Shown piece after piece: positions 27,909-37,365 of a stretch of 64,000 bases of DNA (positions within the stretch are counted from its first letter, which is position 1; the number at the start of each line of letters is the position of its first letter). The translations under genes were made by a program, and so were the position numbers. The DNA is from Pseudoalteromonas sp. T1lg23B. Its GTDB lineage: Bacteria > Pseudomonadota > Gammaproteobacteria > Enterobacterales > Alteromonadaceae. The stretch covers positions 124,001-188,000 of the forward strand of contig NZ_PQBZ01000002.1 in the NCBI RefSeq assembly GCF_002964665.1. Direction: 5' to 3'. The notes below the pieces were generated by a model. The model saw only the letters and a program-made list of their open reading frames with translations, was not told the origin of the DNA and did not search any database.

Positions 27909-29630
27909 TTGGCTGAATCCGCAACCGGCCCAAGCCGCAGAGCGCTGCTTGGGCATGACTTTTTACTGATCTCCGTGATGGCTGTGCTTGCTGGGTGCGG
28001 CCTTATCTATGAATATTTACTATCTCATTATGCTGGGCGTGTACTGGGCTCTGTTGAAAGCGCCATTTATGCCATGATAGGCACGATGATCGTTGCAATG
28101 GGCATTGGCGCGTTTTTGGCTAGGTGGTTTAAAGATGCATTTACTGCCTTTGCTTGGCTAGAAAGCATCATAGCCCTTGTCGGTATGGGCTGTATTTTGG
28201 CGATTGCCAGTGTAATAGCAGTCAGTTATTCCTTGCCTCACTTACTCTCTTCGATTTTTAATTTACCCGCAGATGTTGTGCTTAATGGTTATGTATTCGA
28301 AAAACTCCAACAAGTAGCAAGGTTTTTGCCCTATGTTTTTGGTTTACTATTGGGGATGCTTATCGGTATGGAAATACCGCTGATTGCACGTATTCGTCAG
28401 CAGGTATATGGGCGTTTTTTAGAAAATAACGCCGGAACCATCTACGGTGCCGATTATATCGGAGCGGGAATTGGCGCAGCCATTTGGGTCAGTATTATGC
28501 TCGCTATGCCCATTATGCAGGCTGCGGCTTGGACTGCGTTGTTCAACATAGTTGCGGGTCTGGCGTTCTTGTGGCGCTACCATCAGCATGTACGTTTTGT
28601 CACGGTGTTGATTGTTTGCCATGCCTTATTGTTAGTGCTTTTTGGCTTTGTGCTGCTCTTTGGCAGTAGCTGGATGAAAGAGCTAAGCAATGTACTGTAC
28701 AAAGACAAAGTGATTTATTCCGAGGCGACCAAGTATCAGCATGTGGTCTTGACGGAGCGTTTAAGTCGTAATCAAAGTGAGCCAATTACGGATCTTTACC
28801 TGAACGGCCGATTACAGTTTTCCAGTGTTGATGAGCAAATTTATCACACCATGTTAGTGTATCCAGCCATGTTAGCGTCTAACCGCCACGATAATGTGCT
28901 GATCATTGGTGGAGGGGATGGGCTGGCACTACGAGATGTTCTTAAATGGCCTGTTCAGCATGTAACCTTAGTTGACTTAGATGGGCAGTTGCTCAATTTA
29001 TTTGGTTATTCGGGTGAGCAATACAATGCGCCCGAAGATATTAAGCAACGACTCGCTCAGTTGAATCATCAAGCGATGTCAGATCCAAGAGCTAACATTA
29101 CTGTGGCGGATGCGTTTCTAGAGGTTGAAAGCTTATTGGCTCAGGGGGCGCTTTTTGACACCATAATTGTCGATTTACCAGACCCCAATCACCCTGATTT
29201 GAACAAGCTGTATAGCGATTATTTTTATAATCATTTAAGACAGTTGCTGGCCGCTGATGGTGCCATGGTGGTGCAGTCAACTTCGCCCTACCACGCCAAA
29301 AAAGCATTTATCAGTATCGCAAAAACCGTAAAGTCAGCAGGGTTTAGTTATGTTGAGCAGTATCAGCAAAATGTACCGTCATTTGGTCAATGGGGTTGGA
29401 CGATAGCAACTAAAGCTGGCAGTTCTGCGAGTGCTAGGATCAGCAGAGCTGAGCACCTTCCCGTAGCGTCCCGCTGGGCAAGTAAGGAGTATTTATTGGC
29501 TGCGTTTGTATTTCCTAGCCAATTCTTTTCATACGAAAATCAGATTGATGTTAACCAGCTAGGATCAGGTATTTTATATGATTACTATCGTCAGGCCTGG
29601 CAGGTAGAAAATGAGCTGTATAAAAATTAG
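27909..29630 (+). CDS. membrane-anchored polyamine aminopropyltransferase (SpeE-like)
   Basis: 573 residues. The N-terminal half has seven transmembrane helices (residues about 15-255). The C-terminal cytosolic domain is spermidine synthase-like: VLIIGGGDGLALRDVLKW (decarboxy-SAM binding), VTLVDLDGQLL, and IIVDLPDPNHPDLNKLYSDYFY with the catalytic Asp of the D-L-P/T-D-P loop, then MVVQSTSPYHAKKAF. The TTG at 27909 is the first possible start, two bases after the DUF350 stop. A later start would cut into helix 1. It probably transfers aminopropyl groups at the membrane, but the acceptor is unknown. Confidence 0.85.
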   Translation: MAESATGPSRRALLGHDFLLISVMAVLAGCGLIYEYLLSHYAGRVLGSVESAIYAMIGTMIVAMGIGAFLARWFKDAFTAFAWLESIIALVGMGCILAIASVIAVSYSLPHLLSSIFNLPADVVLNGYVFEKLQQVARFLPYVFGLLLGMLIGMEIPLIARIRQQVYGRFLENNAGTIYGADYIGAGIGAAIWVSIMLAMPIMQAAAWTALFNIVAGLAFLWRYHQHVRFVTVLIVCHALLLVLFGFVLLFGSSWMKELSNVLYKDKVIYSEATKYQHVVLTERLSRNQSEPITDLYLNGRLQFSSVDEQIYHTMLVYPAMLASNRHDNVLIIGGGDGLALRDVLKWPVQHVTLVDLDGQLLNLFGYSGEQYNAPEDIKQRLAQLNHQAMSDPRANITVADAFLEVESLLAQGALFDTIIVDLPDPNHPDLNKLYSDYFYNHLRQLLAADGAMVVQSTSPYHAKKAFISIAKTVKSAGFSYVEQYQQNVPSFGQWGWTIATKAGSSASARISRAEHLPVASRWASKEYLLAAFVFPSQFFSYENQIDVNQLGSGILYDYYRQAWQVENELYKN

Positions 29631-29640
29631 TTTTAAAGGT

Positions 29641-29689
29641 TGACATAATATGTCAGCCATGCAACTCTTAACTAAGACATAATATGTCA
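29641..29689. promoter_or_regulatory. twin palindromic operators before the DUF2170-pspA operon
   Basis: TGACATAATATGTCA (29641-29655) is a perfect palindrome (TGACAT-AAT-ATGTCA). A second copy, differing only in its first base, lies at 29675-29689. The centres are 34 bases apart, about three helical turns. TTGACA (29640-29645) overlaps the first copy and could be a -35 box, although no good -10 is visible. I found no other copy in the window. They are 19-67 bases before the DUF2170 gene. Confidence 0.7.
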
Positions 29690-29707
29690 AATTAATAAGG
29701 CGATAAA

Positions 29708-30121
29708 ATGGAATTAAATGAACTTTCAATCAAACTGGCTTCTTTCGAAACAGAAGGGGTAGGCTTTGAATCATTTATGATAGCGAACCCCGAGCAACAA
29801 GATGTTTTGCAAGTGATTGTAGATGGCAACGATGAACTGCCTATTTTTGTGACACAAACGCAAGAGCAGTTGCTGTGTATTAGTTATTTGTTTGCTGATG
29901 AAGAAGTTAAAGCTGAGCTAAAAGATGAGCTTAATGAAACCTTACTACGTTTGAACGTGCCTATTCCGCTTAGTGCGTTTGCCAAGGTTGATAACCGTTA
30001 TGCAATTTTTGGTGCTTTGTCGGTTAACTCTTCATTTGATGATATTACTCACGAGTTAGTGACACTTGCTGACAATGCGATAGAAGCGCTAGACGCCGTT
30101 ACCCCTTATTTAAACGATTAA
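29708..30121 (+). CDS. yjfI: DUF2170 family protein (YjfI-like)
   Basis: This 137-residue acidic cytosolic protein begins MELNELSIKLASFE. IFVTQTQEQLLCISYLFADEEVK and LPIF-type strands fit DUF2170. The function is unknown. The family is repeatedly encoded beside PspA/IM30 paralogues, as in E. coli yjfI-yjfJ. AAGG precedes the ATG. It is the first gene behind the twin operators and 23 bases before pspA. Confidence 0.82.
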   Translation: MELNELSIKLASFETEGVGFESFMIANPEQQDVLQVIVDGNDELPIFVTQTQEQLLCISYLFADEEVKAELKDELNETLLRLNVPIPLSAFAKVDNRYAIFGALSVNSSFDDITHELVTLADNAIEALDAVTPYLND

Positions 30122-30144
30122 ATAAGTATTTAGGAGTTAAGATT

Positions 30145-30837
30145 ATGAGTATTTTAAAAAAATTATTCACAGCTGTTCGTGGTGGCGCGCGCGAAGCAGG
30201 CGAGGCTATCGTTGATGCCAATGGTATTCGTATTTTTGAACAGGAAATTGCCGACGCCAAAAATGCGCTGCAAAAAGCGAAGCGTAGCTTGACAGAAGTG
30301 ATGGCAAAAGAAATGCAAACATCAAGAAAGATCAAAGCGTTAGAAGATTCTATTGCAGAGCATGAAGGCTATGCTGGGCAAGCTCTAGAGCAAGGAAATG
30401 AAGCGCTGGCACTTGAAATTGCAGAGAAAATAGGTGATTTCGAAACGGAAAAAGCTGAGCATGAAGAAGTGCTTAATGGCTTTAGCCAGCATATCGTGAC
30501 TTTAAAGCAGCAAGTGAAAGAGGCGGAAAAGTCGATCAAAGAAAACCAGCGTCAACTCAGCATGGTTAAAACCACTGAAAGTGTTCAGCAAGCGACCATG
30601 GCGGTGAACAGTACATTAAACACCAACAGTTCATCGATGACGTCAGCGAAAGCGTCATTGGAGCGAATTAGACAGCGCCAGCAAGACCGTCAAGATCAAC
30701 TTGGTGCAGCAAAAGCTCTTGAAGCAGAGACCAATGGTGAGGATCTGAAAGCAAAACTAGCTCAAGCGGGGATCGGTGGAAGTAACCCAAAAAGTGAAGA
30801 TATTTTGGCGCGCATTAAAGCGAAACAAGGTAACTAG
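30145..30837 (+). CDS. yjfJ: PspA/IM30 family protein (YjfJ-like)
   Basis: This 230-residue, almost wholly alpha-helical protein has an amphipathic N-terminus (MSILKKLFTAVRGGAREAGE) followed by long coiled coils. It ends ILARIKAKQGN, typical of the YjfJ branch of PspA/IM30. These ESCRT-III-like proteins polymerise on stressed membranes. A strong AGGAGT ribosome binding site precedes it. No pspF, pspB or pspC and no sigma-54 promoter are nearby, so this is not a classical phage-shock operon. Confidence 0.92.
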   Translation: MSILKKLFTAVRGGAREAGEAIVDANGIRIFEQEIADAKNALQKAKRSLTEVMAKEMQTSRKIKALEDSIAEHEGYAGQALEQGNEALALEIAEKIGDFETEKAEHEEVLNGFSQHIVTLKQQVKEAEKSIKENQRQLSMVKTTESVQQATMAVNSTLNTNSSSMTSAKASLERIRQRQQDRQDQLGAAKALEAETNGEDLKAKLAQAGIGGSNPKSEDILARIKAKQGN

Positions 30838-30893
30838 CTCAGTCAGGGGCGACCTGTTTGTTGTGTTAGCCCCTGCCATTTTTTAGGTGAGAT

Positions 30894-31529
30894 ATGTTTA
30901 ATTTTTTTAAGAAAAAAACAGCGCCGACACGCCAATTAACTGAACCGTCGCAGTTAAAAGTGGGTGATATGTTGACGCTCATTGACTCGTTTGCTTATCC
31001 AAAATGGTTGAAGGGGCAAAGTCTGCGGGTAGTAGCCGTGAATACTTACCAATATCAATATGGTGCTGAATATGAAATGGTGTTGGAGAATCAATCAGGT
31101 CAAGTGGTATTTTTACAAATTGAGCAAGAAGATGGTGAGCAATGGGCTAACTTTTCCATAAAAATTCAGCGAGAAGATGTGGACGACATTTTCACACTGG
31201 ATGAATTTGCGAGGATATTTGATGAGGATTCACTGACGCAAATTAGTGTTGTTAACACGCCGGAGCGATTTAGCCAGTTTTTGGGTCAGCGCTATCAGCA
31301 AACGCAAGCGCCGTTTGTGTGTTATTTTCATCAGCGAGACTTTCGTCAGCAGACGTTACCTCAGTTCGAGCAAGAAGGTGGTGAACCTTGTGAAATGATT
31401 TGTTTGGCGTCAGATGATGACAAGCATAGCCTGAACATAGAAATTTGGGATGGTGGTGAAACGGATGTTTCTTTAACGCTTAGCCGACCTATCTCAGATA
31501 TTGTGGAACTGTTCCCAGGGAGTGACTAA
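30894..31529 (+). CDS. yjfK: DUF2491 family protein (YjfK-like)
   Basis: A 211-residue soluble acidic protein. It begins MFNFFKKKTAPTR, then has SLRVVAVNTYQYQYGAEYEMVL and a C-terminal ISDIVELFPGSD, fitting DUF2491. The function is unknown and it is found with PspA paralogues. AGGTGA lies before the ATG. The stop abuts the next gene without a gap. Confidence 0.82.
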   Translation: MFNFFKKKTAPTRQLTEPSQLKVGDMLTLIDSFAYPKWLKGQSLRVVAVNTYQYQYGAEYEMVLENQSGQVVFLQIEQEDGEQWANFSIKIQREDVDDIFTLDEFARIFDEDSLTQISVVNTPERFSQFLGQRYQQTQAPFVCYFHQRDFRQQTLPQFEQEGGEPCEMICLASDDDKHSLNIEIWDGGETDVSLTLSRPISDIVELFPGSD

Positions 31530-31841
31530 GTGAGTGATGCAAAAGCGAAGTGGCAACGCCAAGAGCAAGCTGTCAGAGCAACGCAAATGGCGTTCGATCT
31601 CAGTAGTGAAGTGCAAAAATCTATCAAAAAGCAAGCGATAGATCAGGAACTGACCCCATCTGACATGATCCGTAAAATACTCAATTTGGAAGTCAAATCT
31701 AAAAAGACTAGGCAACGTCTGTCTTTTAACCTCAGTAATGAAGAGATCACGCTGCTCGCTGAGCGTTTTGGTGTGGACGCAGATGATAAGCGCGCGGTTA
31801 AACAGCGCGTGGCAGAACTACTAATCGCCCACACACACTGA
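31530..31841 (+). CDS. small protein with two ribbon-helix-helix-like segments
   Basis: 103 residues, GTG start directly after the DUF2491 stop with GGGAGTG upstream. Residues 17-52 (MAFDLSSEVQKSIKKQA, then LTPSDMIRKIL) look like a ribbon-helix-helix unit. Residues 60-98 (QRLSFNLSNEEITLLAERFG) look like a second. A single-chain RHH pseudo-dimer would be a DNA-binding regulator and could read the twin palindromes at the head of this operon. This is inference, since no database match could be run. Confidence 0.65.
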   Translation: MSDAKAKWQRQEQAVRATQMAFDLSSEVQKSIKKQAIDQELTPSDMIRKILNLEVKSKKTRQRLSFNLSNEEITLLAERFGVDADDKRAVKQRVAELLIAHTH

Positions 31842-31969
31842 GTCAGTATTTGACAGCTTGCAATTGCAAATGATTCCTACTTACTAAACATTCATGAAGA
31901 TATACTTGTTTCAATAGGGTCATTCATAGTATTTATAGTCACTATTAAGCGCCAGTTTCAGTTGCAAGA

Positions 31970-31998
31970 TTTTCATCTATACTCAAAGGCCTTATAAT
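31970..31998 (+). promoter_or_regulatory. candidate acnB promoter
   Basis: TATAAT (31993-31998) is a perfect -10. TTTTCA (31970-31975) 17 bases upstream is a weak -35. Transcription would start near 32005, leaving a leader of about 75 bases. The rest of 31842-32078 shows no gene. Confidence 0.5.
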
Positions 31999-32078
31999 TA
32001 ACCACCGGAATTTATCGGTCTTGTCTGTATGAACAATCACATAGACCAGACGATTCACGTCACCAAGAGGGCAAAATT

Positions 32079-34676
32079 GTGCTTCAAGAATATCGTAAAC
32101 ATGTAGAAGAGCGCGCAGAGCAAGGGATCGTACCTAAGCCGTTAGACGCACAACAAACTGCAGATCTTATCGAATTAGTAAAGTCACCAGTAGCAGGTGA
32201 AGAAGAGTTTATCTTAGACCTTTTAGTTAACCGTGTACCACCAGGTGTGGATGACGCAGCTTACATTAAAGCTGGATTTTTAGCGGCGGTTGCTAAGGGC
32301 GAAGCGACATCACCACTAGTGAGCAAAGAGTACGCAGCAGAATTGCTAGGTACTATGCTAGGTGGTTACAACATCGCTCCTATGATTGATTTACTTGATG
32401 ACGCAGCGCTTGCGCCTATCGTTGTTAAGGGTCTTTCAAACACATTATTAATGTTTGATGCGTTTTACGACGTAGAAGAAAAAGCGAAAGCAGGTAACGA
32501 ATTTGCTAAGCAAGTTATTGAATCATGGGCGAAAGCAGAGTGGTTCCTGAACAAGCCTGCGGTTGCAGAGAAAATCTCTGTTACCGTATTTAAAGTAACG
32601 GGTGAAACCAATACTGACGACTTGTCACCTGCACCAGATGCATGGTCACGTCCTGATATTCCACTGCACGCATTAGCAATGCTGAAAAACGCGCGTGATG
32701 GTATCAACCCTGAGAAAGACGGCGAAATCGGTCCAATTTCACAACTTGAAGAATTAAAAACGAAAGGCTTACCACTGGCATACGTTGGTGATGTTGTTGG
32801 TACTGGTTCTTCACGTAAATCAGCAACTAACTCAGTACTTTGGTTCATGGGTGATGACATTCCATTCGTACCAAATAAACGTGTTGGTGGTGTTTGCTTA
32901 GGCGGTAAAATCGCCCCTATCTTCTTTAACACAATGGAAGACTCTGGCGCGTTACCAATTGAGTTAAATGTTGATGAGTTCAACATGGGTGACCAAATTG
33001 ACATTTACCCATATGAAGGTGTGGTTAAGCGTCACGGTACTGATGAAGTGATCTCTACTTTCGCGCTTAAGTCAGACGTAATTCTTGATGAAGTACGCGC
33101 TGGTGGTCGTATTCCATTGATCATCGGTCGTGGTTTGACTGATAAAGCACGTAAATCTCTAGGCTTAGGTGCCGAAGACATTTTCCGTAAGCCTGCGCTT
33201 GTGACTGACTCAGGAAAAGGTTTCACGCTTGCTCAGAAGATGGTTGGTAAAGCATGTAACATGCCTGGTGTTCGTCCAGGTCAATACTGTGAGCCGAAGA
33301 TGACAACGGTAGGTTCTCAGGATACCACAGGCCCAATGACGCGTGATGAGCTAAAAGACTTAGCATGTCTTGGTTTCTCTGCGGATCTAACCATGCAATC
33401 ATTCTGTCACACATCAGCTTACCCTAAGCCAATTGATGTAAATACACACCATACACTTCCTGATTTCATCATGAACCGTGGTGGTGTATCACTTCGTCCA
33501 GGTGACGGTGTAATCCACTCTTGGTTAAACCGTATGTTATTGCCAGATACGGTTGGTACTGGTGGTGACTCGCATACTCGTTTCCCTCTAGGTATTTCAT
33601 TCCCTGCGGGTTCTGGTGCAGTTGCATTCGCAGCGGCAACAGGTGTTATGCCACTGGATATGCCAGAATCAATCTTGGTTCGTTTTAAAGGTGAAATGCA
33701 ACCGGGTATCACGTTACGTGACCTAGTACACGCTATTCCTTACTACGGCATCAAAGAAGGTCTATTGACTGTTGAGAAGAAAGGTAAGATCAACGAGTTC
33801 TCTGGTCGTGTACTTGAAATCGAAGGTGTTGAGCATCTAACGGTTGAGCAGGCATTTGAACTTTCTGATGCTTCTGCTGAGCGTTCAGCTGCAGGCTGTA
33901 CAGTGAAGCTTTCTAAAGAGTCTATCGCAGAATATCTTGAGTCAAACATTGTAATGCTTAAGTGGATGATCTCAGAAGGTTACGGCGATGTACGTACCAT
34001 CGAGCGTCGTATCACAGCGATGCAAGAGTGGTTAGCAAACCCTGAATTGATGGAAGCTGACGCTGATGCAGAATACAAGCATGTTCTAGAAATTGACCTT
34101 GCTGACATCAAAGAGCCGATTCTTTGTGCGCCAAATGACCCAGATGATGCTCGTCTACTTTCTGACGTGACTGGCGAGAAGATCGATGAAGTATTCATCG
34201 GCTCTTGTATGACAAACATTGGTCACTTCCGTGCAGCGGGTAAACTATTAGATGGCTTCACAGGTCGTATCCCAACTCAACTTTGGGTAGCTCCGCCAAC
34301 TAAGATGGATAAAGACCAACTTACAGACGAAGGATACTACGGCATCTTCGGTCGTGTTGGTGCACGTATTGAAACTCCAGGATGTTCATTGTGTATGGGT
34401 AACCAAGCACGTGTTGCTGACAAAGCAACGGTTGTGTCTACCTCTACACGTAACTTCCCGAACCGTTTAGGTACGGGTGCTAATGTATTCTTAGCCTCTG
34501 CTGAGCTTGCAGCAGTAGCTGCTATCTTAGGTAAGTTACCTACGCCAGCTGAGTACCAAGAATATGCGGCGAAGATCAATGCAACGGCAGCTGACACATA
34601 CCGTTACTTGAACTTCCATAAAATGCCTCAGTACACTAAAAAGGCTGATGGTGTAATTATTCAGCAAGCTGTTTAA
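32079..34676 (+). CDS. acnB: aconitate hydratase B
   Basis: This 865-residue TCA cycle enzyme interconverts citrate and isocitrate, and is exactly the length of E. coli AcnB. The start is GTG at 32079 ([16 protein letters not shown]) with AAGAGGG upstream. Order: HEAT-like N-terminal domain, swivel domain ([17 protein letters not shown]), then the catalytic domains with the 4Fe-4S ligands in SCMTNIGHF and [24 protein letters not shown] is intact. When it loses the cluster the protein can bind mRNA in E. coli. Codon use is strongly biased, as for highly expressed genes. Confidence 0.98.
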   Translation: MLQEYRKHVEERAEQGIVPKPLDAQQTADLIELVKSPVAGEEEFILDLLVNRVPPGVDDAAYIKAGFLAAVAKGEATSPLVSKEYAAELLGTMLGGYNIAPMIDLLDDAALAPIVVKGLSNTLLMFDAFYDVEEKAKAGNEFAKQVIESWAKAEWFLNKPAVAEKISVTVFKVTGETNTDDLSPAPDAWSRPDIPLHALAMLKNARDGINPEKDGEIGPISQLEELKTKGLPLAYVGDVVGTGSSRKSATNSVLWFMGDDIPFVPNKRVGGVCLGGKIAPIFFNTMEDSGALPIELNVDEFNMGDQIDIYPYEGVVKRHGTDEVISTFALKSDVILDEVRAGGRIPLIIGRGLTDKARKSLGLGAEDIFRKPALVTDSGKGFTLAQKMVGKACNMPGVRPGQYCEPKMTTVGSQDTTGPMTRDELKDLACLGFSADLTMQSFCHTSAYPKPIDVNTHHTLPDFIMNRGGVSLRPGDGVIHSWLNRMLLPDTVGTGGDSHTRFPLGISFPAGSGAVAFAAATGVMPLDMPESILVRFKGEMQPGITLRDLVHAIPYYGIKEGLLTVEKKGKINEFSGRVLEIEGVEHLTVEQAFELSDASAERSAAGCTVKLSKESIAEYLESNIVMLKWMISEGYGDVRTIERRITAMQEWLANPELMEADADAEYKHVLEIDLADIKEPILCAPNDPDDARLLSDVTGEKIDEVFIGSCMTNIGHFRAAGKLLDGFTGRIPTQLWVAPPTKMDKDQLTDEGYYGIFGRVGARIETPGCSLCMGNQARVADKATVVSTSTRNFPNRLGTGANVFLASAELAAVAAILGKLPTPAEYQEYAAKINATAADTYRYLNFHKMPQYTKKADGVIIQQAV

Positions 34677-34690
34677 TTACAGCCATTGCT

Positions 34691-34720
34691 AAAAAAGCCG
34701 GTGTTGTCACCGGCTTTTTT
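34691..34720 (+). terminator. acnB terminator
   Basis: GCCGGTG (34697-34703) pairs with CACCGGC (34708-34714) with a TTGT loop, flanked by A6 and T6, so it can act in both directions. Confidence 0.93.
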
Positions 34721-34895
34721 GTGTCTGAAGTGAGGTTAAATTTTGCACTGTTTATTTTGGATTAAATAACCTTTATTTTATCTTATTTAGGTTTGGTAAT
34801 TTAATAAATTCAGCAAATGATAGGTAAATTAAACAGAATTTATTTTATTTTCGATTAGAATTGTCGCTAATTTTACACTAATAGGCTACAGCGAA

Positions 34896-35528
34896 ATGAC
34901 AGCAGTAAACAACCAGAATCTGCTTCAACTGCGTTTTATCCAACAGGCGCATATCGAAGCAGTTAAGCCCTCATTTAATCAACTTCCAGACAATCCCTAT
35001 GCAGACGGTGCATTTCGTAAGCGTCGTTATTCGGTGCTTAAATTTGCAAATGGCGTAGTGAGCTTGCAAGCAACGAAGGCTTTTGTTCAGGATGATTCAA
35101 TAAATACCTTCCAAGGCAATGTTGAGCGAGTCTATGAAAATTTAGCAGCGGATTTAATCAACAGTGATGGCTTCAAGCATCTGCTGAGTGAGTTCAAACA
35201 GATGACAGGAATTGATGATGAGCGCAATATTGAAGTTCATCAATTTCGCATGCTGGCCATCGAGTCAGATACGCCACCGGCACCTGAAGGCATTCACCAA
35301 GATGGTTTTGACCACGTGTGCGTATGCGGCGTTTCTCATGAAAATATTGCCGGTGGTGAGCTACTGGTTTATGAAAATAAAGAGTCAGAGCCATGCTTTA
35401 AAATGGAGATCAAAGACGGCTTATTCGCTTTGATCAATGACCGTCAGGTTTGGCATAACGCCACGCCAATGAACAAGTTGGATGCCGATAAAGTAGGTTA
35501 TCTAGATTGTTTTGTATTTACAGCTTAA
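34896..35528 (+). CDS. 2-oxoglutarate/Fe(II)-dependent dioxygenase
   Basis: 210 residues of the 2OG-Fe_Oxy_2 type (PF10014-like), the family that includes the L-isoleucine 4-hydroxylase of Bacillus thuringiensis. The iron triad is His134 and Asp136 (GIHQDGFDHV) with distal His187 (QVWHNATPM). The substrate is probably a free amino acid or a derivative, but it cannot be read from sequence. It lies 10 bases before a class V PLP enzyme, so the two likely act in sequence. Confidence 0.82.
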   Translation: MTAVNNQNLLQLRFIQQAHIEAVKPSFNQLPDNPYADGAFRKRRYSVLKFANGVVSLQATKAFVQDDSINTFQGNVERVYENLAADLINSDGFKHLLSEFKQMTGIDDERNIEVHQFRMLAIESDTPPAPEGIHQDGFDHVCVCGVSHENIAGGELLVYENKESEPCFKMEIKDGLFALINDRQVWHNATPMNKLDADKVGYLDCFVFTA

Positions 35529-35537
35529 GAGCGACCT

Positions 35538-36776
35538 ATGGAACTTACACAATTAAGACGCCAGTTTCCGGCACTCATGCAACAGGTTAATGGCCAATCG
35601 CCCATTTTCTTAGATGGTCCTGGTGGCTCACAAGTGCCTCAATCAGTGCTCAGCGCAATGTCTGCATACTTAGGTTATTTTAATTCCAATTTGGGCGGCG
35701 CATTTTTCTCAAGTGAGAAAACCGTTTCTTTGATGGACAATGCTCGTCAAGCGGTTGCTGACTTACTCAATGCACCCAGCAAAGAACAAATCGTATTTGG
35801 CGCCAACATGACCAGCCTGACTTTTAGTTTTAGTCGTGCTATTTCTCGTCAATGGCAGGCCGGTGATGAAGTGATAGTGACTAACGCTGATCACTACTCT
35901 AACGTGTCTTCTTGGCGCTTAGCGGCCGAAGATAAAGGTGCGACAGTGAATGCCGTACGCATCAATGAAGACGACTGCACGCTCGATCTTGACCACTACA
36001 AAAGTCTACTCAACGAAAATACCAAGCTCGTTGCTGTAACGTATGCCTCTAACACTACGGGTTCAATAAACGACATTAAGCAGATAGTTGAACTGGCGCA
36101 CCAAGTTGGTGCATTGGTCTATGTTGACGCGGTACATTATGCTCCTCATGAGTTAGTGGATGTACAGGCATTAGGTTGTGACTTTCTTGCCTGCTCTGCT
36201 TACAAATTCTTTGGCCCACATGTAGGTATTGTCTATGGTAAGCGCGAACATTTAGAAGGGTTCACACCTTACAAAGTGGAGCCTGCTAAGGATGTGATCC
36301 CTGGTCGTTGGGAAACAGGTACCCAAAGCTTTGAAGGCCTCGCTGGGGTGGTTGCAGCCATTGACTATATTGCTTCACTCAGTGGGATGACAGAGGATAC
36401 TCCACGTCGTGAACGTTTGGCTGAGGCGTTTGCTAAAACCAAACAGCATGAAATGGCGCTCAGTGATTACTTTTTAACGCGATTGGCCCAGCTCCCACAG
36501 ATTTCGTTATTTGGTATCGCCGATAAAGCACGTTTGGCAGAACGTACACCGACCTTTGCCCTGACGTTTAAAGACATTGAACCGCGTGCGGTGTCTGAGT
36601 TTTTGGCTAAGCAACACATGTGTGTCTGGGATGGTAATTTCTATGCTCAGGGCTTGTGTGAACAACTCGGTGTGATGGATAAAGGCGGCGTGGTACGCAT
36701 TGGTTGTATGCATTACAATACCATTGATGAGCTAAATCGTTTATTTAATGCCTTTGAGCTGCTATTAACTGCTTAA
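35538..36776 (+). CDS. class V PLP enzyme, cysteine desulfurase-like (VC1184 type) without catalytic Cys
   Basis: 412 residues with a class V aminotransferase fold. Visible are VTNADHYSNVSSW, VYVDAVHYAPHELVDV (Asp for the PLP nitrogen), the Schiff-base Lys in CSAYKFFGPHVG, and GRWETGTQSFEGLAG. In SufS-type desulfurases the loop reads HHCAQPL. The matching segment here is NFYAQGL, so the persulfide-forming Cys is Tyr (about residue 369). Desulfurase chemistry is therefore unlikely; aminotransfer, racemisation or lyase activity on the dioxygenase product is more plausible. It is the second gene of a two-gene operon ending in a terminator. Confidence 0.82.
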   Translation: MELTQLRRQFPALMQQVNGQSPIFLDGPGGSQVPQSVLSAMSAYLGYFNSNLGGAFFSSEKTVSLMDNARQAVADLLNAPSKEQIVFGANMTSLTFSFSRAISRQWQAGDEVIVTNADHYSNVSSWRLAAEDKGATVNAVRINEDDCTLDLDHYKSLLNENTKLVAVTYASNTTGSINDIKQIVELAHQVGALVYVDAVHYAPHELVDVQALGCDFLACSAYKFFGPHVGIVYGKREHLEGFTPYKVEPAKDVIPGRWETGTQSFEGLAGVVAAIDYIASLSGMTEDTPRRERLAEAFAKTKQHEMALSDYFLTRLAQLPQISLFGIADKARLAERTPTFALTFKDIEPRAVSEFLAKQHMCVWDGNFYAQGLCEQLGVMDKGGVVRIGCMHYNTIDELNRLFNAFELLLTA

Positions 36777-36797
36777 TTTATATACCTTTCATATCAA

Positions 36798-36833
36798 GCA
36801 AAGGTCGAAGTGAATTCGGTCTTTGCATTTATT
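36798..36833 (+). terminator. terminator of the dioxygenase-PLP operon
   Basis: GCAAAG (36798-36803) and CGAA (36806-36809) pair with TTCG (36815-36818) and CTTTGC (36821-36826), joined by two G-U pairs. ATTTATT follows. Confidence 0.65.
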
Positions 36834-36906
36834 CTACTGCGTAGCAAAAGTATTGCTTAGTAGACAATTTATATTGTTACTGCGCTTTGCTGTGCAACTT
36901 CAATAA

Positions 36907-37365
36907 CTACATATTATCTTCAATAAAGCTGCTGAGACTGTTAATTCTAACACTCATTCCTTCAATAATTTGGTCTTTGACTTTTTCTCTTATCACCGAG
37001 GGTAGGCGAGTCATGGCATCGGGTGTGATGGCGAGTAAAATACTGTCTTTAACGGCTTTGGCACTGGTGGAATGCTCACGATGACAAATAAAAGCGCCTT
37101 CACCGATAAACTCACCGGGCCTGATCCGGCCTAGCTCATGAAGCTGACTACTTTTGAAAATCACCAGCTCTCCACTGAGTACAATGAATAGGCGGTTATC
37201 TAGTTCAAAGCGCTTGAACGCGTGACGATTGGCATTCACCAAATATAGCCGACCAAAAGACTCCAGTAATATTTGTCGTTCGGCAATGCTAAAGTCTTTG
37301 AAAAAATTGAGCCGATTTATGATCTCCAACTGTTTTATAAGAGGCACATTTTCAAGTAATTTCAT
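36907..37365 (-). CDS. cyclic nucleotide-binding domain protein
   Basis: 152 residues made of one cNMP-binding (CAP_ED) domain. LFIVLSGELVIFKSS and RIRPGEFIGEGAFICHREHSTSAKAV are the beta-roll with the phosphate-binding cassette (GE..; R/S..A). No helix-turn-helix follows, so it is not a Crp-type activator by itself. It is a possible stand-alone sensor; the partner is unknown. Confidence 0.82.
   Translation of the reverse strand: MKLLENVPLIKQLEIINRLNFFKDFSIAERQILLESFGRLYLVNANRHAFKRFELDNRLFIVLSGELVIFKSSQLHELGRIRPGEFIGEGAFICHREHSTSAKAVKDSILLAITPDAMTRLPSVIREKVKDQIIEGMSVRINSLSSFIEDNM

Noticed and set aside
29640..29707. Sigma-54 promoter for the PspA operon, as in classical psp
   Set aside because: No GG-N10-GC arrangement with TGGCAC/TTGC context is present upstream of the DUF2170 gene or the lipoprotein gene.
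32465..33004. Long minus-strand open frame (179 codons) inside acnB
   Set aside because: Its Ser/Pro-rich translation is typical of an antisense shadow of a codon-biased gene; acnB is clearly the real gene.
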